The position numbers and the translations under genes were made by a program. Below are positions 17,701-25,068 of a stretch of 64,000 bases of DNA, one piece after another. Location of the stretch: assembly GCA_964589785.1 (NCBI GenBank), contig CAZPUQ010000003.1:186001-250000 (forward strand), written 5' to 3'. The notes under the pieces are model-generated. The model searched no databases and had not been told where the DNA came from. It was given only the letters and a program-made list of their open reading frames with translations. The stretch is from JAGVSR01 sp964589785. Lineage in GTDB: Bacteria > Pseudomonadota > Alphaproteobacteria > Rhizobiales > Hyphomicrobiaceae. Within the stretch, counting starts at the first letter, position 1, and every line of letters starts with the position of its first letter.

Positions 17701-20045
17701 GTGTGACGGTGGCCGCCGTCGATGTCGGCATCCTGAACCTGACGCGGTTCGCATCTCCCGCGCCCGAGGCGCACTTCAACGCGCAGCGCAAGCTCGCGCT
17801 CGAGATCCGCGATTTCTATGGCCGTCTGATCGACGGCATGCGCGCCGAACGGGGCAAGATGCGCTCCGGCGGCGACGGCATGGAGGAGGAGGGCCTCAAA
17901 GGCTCGCCGCCGGTCGAGGAGACCGTGGCGCTCTTCTCCGGCATCCTAAAGGTCGAGGCGGACGGCACGGCCAAGGTGGAGTTCGCGCTGCCCGATTTCA
18001 ACGGCACGGTCCGCGTCATGGCGGTGGCCTGGTCGAAGGACAAGGTGGGGCATGGCTCCGCCGATGTCCTCGTGCGCGATGCCGTGGCGCTCACCGTCTC
18101 CGCGCCGCGGTTCCTGACGCTCGGCGACGAGGCGGGCGTCGACCTCTCGGTGCATAACGTCGATGGCCCCGCCGGCAGCTACGCGCTCGCCGTCGCGCAG
18201 CTTCCCCTCGACGCCTCGACCGGCGGGCCGCGGAGCCTCCTCGGCCGTCCGCTGGCGCTGGAGGCAGGTGCGCGCATCAGCGAGCGGCTGGCTCTGAAGC
18301 CGGCCGAGGTCGGCCTTCAGACCTACGATATCGCGCTCACGGGTCCCGACGGCATCGAGGTCCGCCGCCGGCTCACGTTCGACGTCAAGCCGCCGGCGGG
18401 CGACATCAAGCGCACGACCATCAGCGCGCTGGCCGGCAAGGGCGGCATGATCACGCTCGGCAAGGACCTCCTGGCGGGCCTCATCAAGGGCCGCACGCGG
18501 GTCAACGTCAGCGTCGGCCCGGCCGCCGGCCTCGACGTGCCGGGGCTGCTGACGGCGCTCGACCGCTATCCGTATGGTTGCGCCGAGCAGACCGTCTCGC
18601 GCGCGCTGCCGCTCGTCTATGCCAACGCGGTCGCGGCCCAGATTGGGCTGGCGCCCGACAAGGAACTTAAGGAGCGCGTGCAGAAGGCGGTCGACCGCGT
18701 GTTCGAGATGCAGGACAGCACGGGGGCCTTCGGCGTCTGGGGTCCGACCGACGTGGACCTGTGGCTCACCGCCTACGTCACCGACTTCCTGACACGGGCG
18801 AAGGAGGCGGGCTACACGGTCCGGCCGGTGCCGATGTCGCTCGCGCTCGACCGGCTGCAGAACTTCGTCGCCAATGCACAGGACAGCGCCAGCTCGGCGG
18901 AGTCGCGAGCCTATGCGCTCTACGTGCTGGCGCGCAACGGCCGCGTCCCCGTGGGCGAGCTGCGCTACTTCGCCGACGAGAAGCTCGACCAGTTCGAGAC
19001 CGTGCTGGCGAAGGCCCAGCTCGGCGCGGCGCTCTCGATGGTCGGGGACAAGCCGCGCGCGGAGCGGGTGTTCAAGGCCGCCCTTTCGGCCATGGACAGG
19101 CAGTCCGGCGTCGTGCTGGCGCGCAACGACTTCGGGTCCGGCCTCCGGGACGGCGCCGCGCTGGTGACGCTCGCTATGGAGACCGGCCTCTTCAAGGATG
19201 AGGCGCCCAAGCTCGCGGATGTCGTTTCCGAGGCCTACCAGGCGCGGCAGTACACCTCGACGCAGGAGCAGGCCTGGATGCTGCTCGCCGCCCACGCCTT
19301 GGGCGACGATCTCAAGGGCACACGGCTTGCCGTCGACGGTGCGCCGGTCCAAGGGTCGGTCGTCCGCAGCCTCACGGCGGACGAGGTGGAGAAGGGCGTC
19401 GCAATCGCCAACAATGGCGAGACGAGCGTCGATGCCGTCGTGACCGTCATCGGCGCGTCGCTCACCGCCGAGCCGGCGGTCGCCAAGGGATTCACCATCG
19501 CGCGCAGCTACTACACGCTCGACGGCGAGCCGGTGGACCTCGCCGGCAGCGGCGGCGGCACGGCAGAGATCGCGCAGAACCAGCGCCTCGTGGCGGTCGT
19601 GAAGGTCGAGAGCGACGAGCCGCATGGCCGCGTGCTCCTGGTGGACCGCCTGCCGTCGGGACTGGAGATCGACAACCCGCGTCTCGTCGAGGCCGGCGAC
19701 ATCTCCAGTCTGGAGTGGCTGAAGGACACGCTGAAGCCGCAGCACGCGGAGTTCCGCGACGACCGCTTCGTGGCCGCCTTCGATCTTTCGTCGAAGCGCA
19801 CCGCCGCGTCTGACGGCAACGGCGACGGCGGCGAGGAGGGCGACGCGGCGGCGGAAACCGTGCCGTCCCGGCAGGCCGGCTCGGCTGCGAAGGCCTCGGC
19901 GGCGGTCGCCTACATCGTGCGCGCGGTGACGCCCGGCACGTTCATCCACCCGGCCGCGACGGTCGAGGATATGTACCGCCCCGAGCGTTACGCGCGCACG
20001 GATGCGGGAAACCTCGTCATCTCAGTCGAGTCGAAGGCGAAGTGA
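14703..20045 (+). CDS. bacterial alpha-2-macroglobulin family protein (YfhM type)
   Basis: 1780 residues, a periplasmic protease trap thought to guard the cell envelope together with PBP1C. It has an N-terminal Sec signal peptide (about 1-25) without a lipobox Cys, unlike the E. coli lipoprotein YfhM. An N-terminal helical, TPR-like region (about 60-190) is followed by a succession of beta-rich macroglobulin domains. The intact thioester motif CAEQ is at 1293-1296 in YGCAEQTVSRALP, followed by an alpha/alpha thioester domain. The C-terminal receptor-like domain ends near 1775. The stop overlaps the start of the PBP1C gene (four bases), the usual operon arrangement. AGGTGA precedes the ATG. 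Confidence 0.95.
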   Translation: MRRLSTVLALALAVVAGSLEAAAASRFTHQGIAEDAARYEKYVRESWKAGGKTAGDLRLAGLKQMGTDVRAATRSFAAAVSADPKSAESWLGLARALLAVTVADENASERYDLPINASGAAYRAYELGQTKEQQAEALAVLAEAMRRRAYWRPAIDALRISLELAEVPAVRASYDKLRAEHGFRMTDYKTDTEALRPRVCAIFSENLSRADIDFAKFISVDGKDPESVSAEGSQLCIEGLTYGQRYEIQIRDGLPSETRETIEKKIALAVYVPDRKPSVRFTGKSYVLPSRGQQGIPVVSINAAQVAIEVYRVGDRSLATVIGNGDLDRQLYGYDIETLRDRTGEKVYEGEMEVAEKLNEEVVTAFPLSETIGELKPGAYAMIAKPATGGGESWNSLSTQWFIVSDLGLTAFSGDTGVHAFVRSLAETTAVGGARVKLIARNNEVLGTGTSDASGYVRFEAGLARGEGGLQPALLVAETAAGEYAFLDLTANAFDLSDRGVKGRAAPGPLDAYAYTERGVYRPGEEVNVTALVRDAAGLASAVPVTVILTRPDGVEHARYPLADEGFGGRTVRIALGSGVMTGTWRAKVHADPKADPLTQVSFLVEDYVPERLDLTLDAGKAPVAVDAPLSLAIAGRYLYGPPAAGLAVEGEIVVRPAAQDLDAYPGFRFGDGDQKINPVRQPLENLPQTDANGKATLAVSLPAVEKTARPLEASVIVRLREVSGRSIERAVVVPVDLKQRRIGVKPLFGEGGPGDGDKAAFEVISLDSAGNRTAESGLVWELVRLETSWQWYSRDGAWTYETQTIRRKVASGTLDTLAEASVQVAADVDHGRFELQVRSVDAGGPATSVAFNAGWYAAPGSADSPEMLEVALDKDSYQPGETAKLRIASKPGGKALVAVLGNGLVTFKEVEIAKGGGEIELTVGDDWGPGAYATALLYRPMDTQAKRMPSRAIGIKWIGVDQSKRTLKVSLPADMKIKSGDGLTIPVKVEGLAPGEEARVTVAAVDVGILNLTRFASPAPEAHFNAQRKLALEIRDFYGRLIDGMRAERGKMRSGGDGMEEEGLKGSPPVEETVALFSGILKVEADGTAKVEFALPDFNGTVRVMAVAWSKDKVGHGSADVLVRDAVALTVSAPRFLTLGDEAGVDLSVHNVDGPAGSYALAVAQLPLDASTGGPRSLLGRPLALEAGARISERLALKPAEVGLQTYDIALTGPDGIEVRRRLTFDVKPPAGDIKRTTISALAGKGGMITLGKDLLAGLIKGRTRVNVSVGPAAGLDVPGLLTALDRYPYGCAEQTVSRALPLVYANAVAAQIGLAPDKELKERVQKAVDRVFEMQDSTGAFGVWGPTDVDLWLTAYVTDFLTRAKEAGYTVRPVPMSLALDRLQNFVANAQDSASSAESRAYALYVLARNGRVPVGELRYFADEKLDQFETVLAKAQLGAALSMVGDKPRAERVFKAALSAMDRQSGVVLARNDFGSGLRDGAALVTLAMETGLFKDEAPKLADVVSEAYQARQYTSTQEQAWMLLAAHALGDDLKGTRLAVDGAPVQGSVVRSLTADEVEKGVAIANNGETSVDAVVTVIGASLTAEPAVAKGFTIARSYYTLDGEPVDLAGSGGGTAEIAQNQRLVAVVKVESDEPHGRVLLVDRLPSGLEIDNPRLVEAGDISSLEWLKDTLKPQHAEFRDDRFVAAFDLSSKRTAASDGNGDGGEEGDAAAETVPSRQAGSAAKASAAVAYIVRAVTPGTFIHPAATVEDMYRPERYARTDAGNLVISVESKAK

Positions 20046-22150
20046 CGGACATGCGCAAGGCGATCCGCTTCCTTCTGGCAGGTCTGGCGCTCCCGGCGGC
20101 GGCTCTCGCCGCCATCGAGGGCGCCAAATCGCATCTGGGTCCGCCGCCGCTCGCCAACGCGGACGGACTATCGACGATCGTTGTGGACCGGAACGGGAAG
20201 CTCCTGCGCGCCTTCACGACCCCGGACGGGCGGTGGCGGATGCCGGTCGAGCCGGACGACGTCGAGCCGCGCTACTTCGCCATCCTGAAGGCCTTCGAGG
20301 ATCGCCGGTTCGACACGCATGCCGGCGTCGATCCCGTCGGCATGGCGCGTGCCGTCGCGCAGGCCGTCCGCCACGGACGGCTCGTCTCGGGCGGCTCGAC
20401 GCTGACGATGCAGGTGGCACGCCTCCTGGAAGGCCGTCACGACAAGACCGCGCTGGGTAAAGTGCGCCAGATGCTGCGCGCCGTGCAGCTCGAAGACCGG
20501 CTTTCCAAGACGGAGATCCTGCGGATCTATCTGCGCCTCGCTCCCTTCGGCGGCAACATCGAAGGGGTGCGCGCGGCCTCGCTCGCTTACTTCGGCAAGG
20601 AGCCAAAGCGGCTCTCCATCGGCGAGGCGGCGCTGCTCGTGGCGCTCCCGCAATCGCCCGAGGCGCGCCGTCCGGACCGCAACTGGCAGGCGGCGCTGCG
20701 GGCCCGCAACCGCGTTCTCGACCGGGCGTTCGAGGTGGGCGCGATCACAGCGGCTGAGCGCGACCGCGCCAAGGACGAGCCCGTGCCGAAGAGCCGCCGG
20801 GCCTTTCCGAAGCTCGCGCCGCACCTGTCGGAATCGGAGGTGGCGGCGCGGCCCGCTGAGGCGTCGCACAGGCTGACGCTCGATCGCGAGCTGCAGGCGT
20901 CCCTCGAAGCGCTCGCCGCCGAGCAGACCCGGCTTCTCGGCGACAAGCTCTCCTGCGCCCTCATCGCCGTCGACCATGCGACGGGCGAGGTGCTCGCCTA
21001 TGTCGGTTCGGCCGGATACCTCGATGCCGCACGCGCCGGCGCCATCGACATGGCGGCCGCCGTCCGGTCGCCGGGCTCGACGCTGAAGCCGCTCATCTAT
21101 GGACTCGCGTTCGAGTCCGGGCTCGCGCACCCCGAAACGCTCATCGAGGACGAGCCGACGCGGTTCGGGAGCTACCGGCCGGAGAACTTCGACGAGGAGT
21201 TCCACGGCACGGTTACGGTGCGCGAGGCGCTGGGACTGTCGCTTAACGTGCCCGCGGTGAAGATGCTCTCGGCCGTGGGGCCCGGACGGCTGACGGCGCG
21301 GCTCGAACGGGCGGGCGTCAAGACCGAGCTGCCGCCGGAGACGGTGCCCTCGCTGGCCGTGGCGCTCGGCGGCATCGGCATGCGCCTCAAGGACCTGACG
21401 CAGCTTTACGTCGCCATGGCGCGGGGCGGCGAGCCCGTCCCGCTCACCTGGCGGCAGGACGGCGCGAGCCTCAAGGCGCGCCTCGCGGCCGGACGCGACG
21501 CCGCCAAGCGGCGGCTCTTGTCGCCCGTGGCGGCGTGGTACGTCGGCGATATCCTCAAGGATGCGCCGGCGCCGCTCAACGCGCGCGGCGGCCGGCTCGC
21601 CTATAAGACGGGGACCTCCTACGGCTATCGCGACGCCTGGGCGGTCGGCTACGACGGCAGCCACACCATCGCGGTCTGGGTCGGCCGGCCCGACGGCGCC
21701 TCCGTGCCGGGCCTCATGGGGCGGCTCGCGGCCGCGCCCATCCTGTTCGACGCGTTCCAGCGCGTGGCGGAGAAGCGCACGCCTCTGACGGCGCCGCCGG
21801 CGGGTGTCTTGAAGCGCGCCGGCGCCGACCTGCCGCCGCCATTGAAGCGTTTTCGCGACGGCCCGGACGAGTCCTCTGCCTCGGGCCCGTTCTTGGACCG
21901 GCCGCCGCTCATCGCCTTCCCGCCGGACCGTTCCGAGCTCGATCTTGCGGACCGCGAGCCGGACGAGCCCGTCGTGCTCAAGGCGGAGGGCGGCGCCCTG
22001 CCGCTCACTTGGCTCGTCGACGGCGCGCCGATGACGGCCGGCGGCAACGACCGCGAGGTCGCCTGGACGCCCCCGGGCAAGGGCTTCGTCAAGCTGCAGG
22101 TCATCGACGCCAACGGCCGCGCAGATCGCGTGACGGTCCGTCTCAGATGA
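20042..22150 (+). CDS. pbpC: penicillin-binding protein 1C
   Basis: 702 residues. It has an N-terminal membrane anchor (about 5-25). The GT51 domain has catalytic Glu86 in FEDRRF and GGSTLTMQVARL. The transpeptidase domain has STLK at 346-349, SLN at 400-402 and KTGT from Lys522. The C-terminal about 90 residues form the beta-rich BiPBP_C domain characteristic of PBP1C (about 610-702, near EGGALPLTWLVDG). The GTG start at 20042 overlaps the stop of the alpha-2-macroglobulin gene; an ATG nine bases on is an alternative. This pairing is conserved across proteobacteria and suggests joint repair of damaged wall. Confidence 0.95.
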   Translation: MTDMRKAIRFLLAGLALPAAALAAIEGAKSHLGPPPLANADGLSTIVVDRNGKLLRAFTTPDGRWRMPVEPDDVEPRYFAILKAFEDRRFDTHAGVDPVGMARAVAQAVRHGRLVSGGSTLTMQVARLLEGRHDKTALGKVRQMLRAVQLEDRLSKTEILRIYLRLAPFGGNIEGVRAASLAYFGKEPKRLSIGEAALLVALPQSPEARRPDRNWQAALRARNRVLDRAFEVGAITAAERDRAKDEPVPKSRRAFPKLAPHLSESEVAARPAEASHRLTLDRELQASLEALAAEQTRLLGDKLSCALIAVDHATGEVLAYVGSAGYLDAARAGAIDMAAAVRSPGSTLKPLIYGLAFESGLAHPETLIEDEPTRFGSYRPENFDEEFHGTVTVREALGLSLNVPAVKMLSAVGPGRLTARLERAGVKTELPPETVPSLAVALGGIGMRLKDLTQLYVAMARGGEPVPLTWRQDGASLKARLAAGRDAAKRRLLSPVAAWYVGDILKDAPAPLNARGGRLAYKTGTSYGYRDAWAVGYDGSHTIAVWVGRPDGASVPGLMGRLAAAPILFDAFQRVAEKRTPLTAPPAGVLKRAGADLPPPLKRFRDGPDESSASGPFLDRPPLIAFPPDRSELDLADREPDEPVVLKAEGGALPLTWLVDGAPMTAGGNDREVAWTPPGKGFVKLQVIDANGRADRVTVRLR

Positions 22151-22205
22151 CAGCCGGCGTCAGCCCGGCCTATTGATGGGTGTCATTTCACACAGGGATC
22201 ATGGC

Positions 22206-23267
22206 ATGCGCTTGCGCGGCGGGGGTGCGCTCGGTCTGCTGCTGACGGGGGCGCTGGCCGCGTGCTCGGGCGAGGAGCCCGCGGCGCTACCTCCGCTCGG
22301 CACGGTGCTCGAGGCGACGACGGTCTCCGGGATCTCGTCGGGCGCGTATATGGCTGGCCAGTTCCAGATGGCGCACGCCCGTATCGTCACCGGCGCAGCC
22401 ATCATCGCCGGCGGACCCTACGGCTGCGCGGAAAGCGTCTTCTCCGGCATGGTCGTCGGACCGGCCGCCCAGATGCTCAACGCCACCAAGGCGGTTGCGG
22501 GCTGCATGCAGAACGCGATGGCCATGTGGGGCGTGCCCAATGTGCCCGATCTCGTCGAGAAGGCGCGCGAGCGCGCCGAGGCCGGCACGATCGATGCGAC
22601 CGCCGACGCGATCACCGACCGGGTCTACCTCTTCTCCGGCACGAAGGACCGCACCGTCGTGCCCGGCATCGTCGCGAGCGCGGCCGAGTTCTATCGCCGG
22701 CTCGGCGTTCCCGAGGCGAGCATCCGTTTCGTGTCCGACATGCCCGCCGGCCACGCGTTCGTGACGGCCGCCGACGGGGCGGCGTGCAGCACGACGGGAG
22801 AGCCCTTCATCGTCGATTGCGACTACGACCAGGCGGAGGCCCTTCTGACGCATCTGATCGGCCCGCTCGCCGCCCCATCCACGACTTCCGCGGGGCGCTT
22901 CCTCGTCTTCGACCAGAGCTCCTTCGCGGCCGAGGACGCCGAGATGGCGGCGCAGGGCGCCGTGTACGTCCCTGAGCCGTGCCGGGCCGGAGGCTGTCGC
23001 GTTCATGTCGCCTTCCATGGCTGCGTGCAGAACCGCGAGACGGTGGGAGACGCCTTCATCGAGGAGACGGGTTTCGCGCGCTGGGCGGATACGAATCGCC
23101 TCGTCGTGCTGTTTCCGCAGGTCGCCGCCTCGGGCGACAATCCGCAAGGCTGCTGGGACTGGTGGGGCTACACGGGCCCGCAGTTTCTGACCCGCGACGC
23201 GCCCCAGATCCGTGCCGTCAAGGCCATGCTGACGCGCCTGGGGCAAAGCCCGGAAGGCCGGTCCTGA
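22206..23267 (+). CDS. poly(3-hydroxybutyrate) depolymerase-like lipoprotein
   Basis: 353 residues of an alpha/beta-hydrolase resembling single-domain PHB depolymerases of the fungal (Penicillium funiculosum) type. The signal peptide ends in LAAC, so Cys20 should be lipidated. The lipase box GISSG places the nucleophile at Ser45. Asp148 in FSGTKDRTV and His183 in PAGHAF complete a plausible triad. Paired cysteines and a C-terminal WDWWGYTG stretch are typical of the family. The start at 22206 makes the lipobox sensible and has AGGGA upstream; 22173 is an alternative without a ribosome site. Whether the substrate is PHB or another polyester is unproven. Confidence 0.85.
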   Translation: MRLRGGGALGLLLTGALAACSGEEPAALPPLGTVLEATTVSGISSGAYMAGQFQMAHARIVTGAAIIAGGPYGCAESVFSGMVVGPAAQMLNATKAVAGCMQNAMAMWGVPNVPDLVEKARERAEAGTIDATADAITDRVYLFSGTKDRTVVPGIVASAAEFYRRLGVPEASIRFVSDMPAGHAFVTAADGAACSTTGEPFIVDCDYDQAEALLTHLIGPLAAPSTTSAGRFLVFDQSSFAAEDAEMAAQGAVYVPEPCRAGGCRVHVAFHGCVQNRETVGDAFIEETGFARWADTNRLVVLFPQVAASGDNPQGCWDWWGYTGPQFLTRDAPQIRAVKAMLTRLGQSPEGRS

Positions 23268-23385
23268 CGCAGCATCGTCAACAGCGTCCGCGGTGCGCCG
23301 TCCCGCTTGCTTTTGACCCGTCGCGACGTCTGGTCTAACCAGTCACCGAATGGAGGCCCGCGCCGGCCGAACGGGGGACAAGCGC

Positions 23386-24351
23386 ATGACAGCACTTCGC
23401 GCCGGGGCGCGTTCGATCGCTCCGGTCTTCGACGTGAGCCGGGAACGCCTTCTGCGGGCCGCCGACGCCGCCGTCAGCGTCGCTGCCGCCGCCGCTCTCG
23501 TCGTCACGGTCGCCCATGCGACCGCCGATCCGGACTCCGCGGTCCGCAAGGATCCGATCGATTTCGCCGCCGCCTCGCGAGGCGGCGCCGCCGACCCGGC
23601 ACGCGTCGCACCGCGCTCCGAATGGATGGTCGCGGCCTATGGCGGCTCGCCGGCGACCTACCCGAGCGACGTGAGGATCACGAAGCCCGGCGTGCATGAT
23701 TTCACGGTCAAGGACGTGGAGTGGCAGGGGCTGCCGTTCGTCAATCCCATCTATTACGGCGTGCGCGTGCTGCGCTGGGTCGGCAGCGGGCGCACCGGCC
23801 TGATGCTCGACTTCACCCACTCCAAGGCCATCTCGAAGCGCGATCAGGACGCGAGGTTCGAGGGCACGCTCGATGGCAAGCCGGCGCCGGAGAAGGCACT
23901 GATAGGCCATGTGTTCCGCAAGCTCGAAGCGAGCCACGGCCACAACATGCTCACGCTCAACGGACTCCTGCGGCTGCCCTCGTTCAGCTTCCGGATCTCG
24001 CCGTACGTGGGGGTGGGCGCCGGCGTGTCGCTGCCGCATTCGGAGGTGCACGTCGCCTCCGAGGCCTCGCGCACCTACGAATACCAGATGGCCGGCCCCG
24101 TCGGGCAGGCCGTCGCCGGCCTCGAAATCCGGCTGCCGCGCATGAGCTATTTCCTGGAGTACAAGTTCACGTTTGCCGACTACCGCGTGCCGCTGAGCGG
24201 CAAGGACGGCGACATTCTGTTCACCGACCTGTGGCGCCAGTTCAAACGTTGGTGGAGTGGTGCCGAACCGCCCGGCGGCTGGGCGGAGACGCGCCTCGCG
24301 AGCCACGAGGTGATCGGCGGGCTCGGCGTGCGGCTGCCCGCAGGGCCGTGA
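23386..24351 (+). CDS. outer-membrane beta-barrel protein, similar in style to LpxQ lipid A oxidases
   Basis: 321 residues. A hydrophobic signal-like segment lies at about 25-47. The rest alternates in the manner of a small beta-barrel, with aromatic-girdle strands such as RISPYVGVGAGVSLPH, SYFLEYKFTFADYRV and a final short strand. The order of motifs (DVEWQGLPF, YYGVRV, DFTHSKA, PYVGVGAG, EYQMAGPVGQA, EYKFTFADY) reminds me of rhizobial proteins annotated as lipid A oxidase LpxQ. This is from memory, so the enzyme assignment is tentative. GGGGGA precedes the chosen ATG by about eight bases. It closes a gene run and is followed by the repeat array. Confidence 0.7.
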   Translation: MTALRAGARSIAPVFDVSRERLLRAADAAVSVAAAAALVVTVAHATADPDSAVRKDPIDFAAASRGGAADPARVAPRSEWMVAAYGGSPATYPSDVRITKPGVHDFTVKDVEWQGLPFVNPIYYGVRVLRWVGSGRTGLMLDFTHSKAISKRDQDARFEGTLDGKPAPEKALIGHVFRKLEASHGHNMLTLNGLLRLPSFSFRISPYVGVGAGVSLPHSEVHVASEASRTYEYQMAGPVGQAVAGLEIRLPRMSYFLEYKFTFADYRVPLSGKDGDILFTDLWRQFKRWWSGAEPPGGWAETRLASHEVIGGLGVRLPAGP

Positions 24352-24385
24352 ATCGCGCAATGCTCCACGCGAGACTTGCGCAGAC

Positions 24386-25047
24386 CCCCGCCTTTCGCGG
24401 GGGTGACGATGGGGAGGGTGCCGTGCACACCCACTCCTGACGTCATCCCGGCGGAGGCCGGGATCCGCGCGAGCCTTTCAGATGCGCTCCATCTTACGCT
24501 TGCGCAGGCCCCCGCCTTTCGCGGGGGTGACGGTGTGGAGGGTGCGGTGCACACCCACTCCTGACGTCATTCCCGGCCAACGGAATTGCGCGTTCCTTGC
24601 TTCCCCGCCGCCGTCATCCCGGCGGAGGCCGGGATCCGCGCAAGCCGGGCTCCAAGCGCTTTGTGCGAGGCTTGCGCCGACCCCCGCCTTCGCGGGGGTG
24701 ACGGTGTGGAGGGTGCGGTGCACACCCACTCCTGACGTCATCCCGGCCAACGGAATTGCGCGTTCCTTGCTTCCCCGCCGCCGTCATCCCGGCGGAGGCC
24801 GGGATCCGCGCAAGCCGGGCTCCAAGCGCTTTGTGCGAGGCTTGCGCCGACCCCCGCCTTCGCGGGGGTGACGGTGTGGAGGGTGCGGTGCACACCCACT
24901 CCTGACGTCATCCCGGCCAACGGAATTGCGCGTTCCTTGCTTCCCCGCCGCCGTCATCCCGGCGGAGGCCGGGATCCGCGCAAGCCGGGCTCCAAGCGCT
25001 TTGTGCGAGGCTTGCGCCGACCCCCGCCTTCGCGGGGGTGACGGTGG
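24386..25047. repeat. tandem array, 170-bp unit, built of two GC-rich palindrome types
   Basis: Successive CTGACGTCAT landmarks occur at 24437, 24561, 24732 and 24902, spaced 124, 171 and 170 bases. The last two intervals are almost identical; the first is a shorter, diverged unit. Each 170-bp unit contains a CCCCCGC/GCGGGGG hairpin and a TCCCGG/CCGGGA hairpin, joined by unique filler. The array fills the gap between two convergent genes and has no credible coding frame. It may act as a bidirectional terminator region or be a mobile palindromic repeat amplified by slippage. Confidence 0.85.
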
Positions 25048-25068
25048 GGATGTTCCCCGAGGAGCGGG

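Noticed and set aside
13746..17774. Open frame of over 1300 codons on the minus strand
   Set aside because: It is antisense to the alpha-2-macroglobulin gene and to the genes before it. Its translation is dominated by Arg, Leu, Ala, Asp and His in the pattern of a GC-rich shadow frame and shows no domain.
17946..19949. Long minus-strand open frame within the alpha-2-macroglobulin gene
   Set aside because: Shadow of the plus-strand gene, with biased composition and no recognisable motif.
24482..24920. Open frames inside the 170-bp array, and a possible CRISPR
   Set aside because: The frames translate the repeats and recur in several phases. The repeats are 170 bp and contiguous, without short repeats separated by unique spacers, and no cas gene is near.
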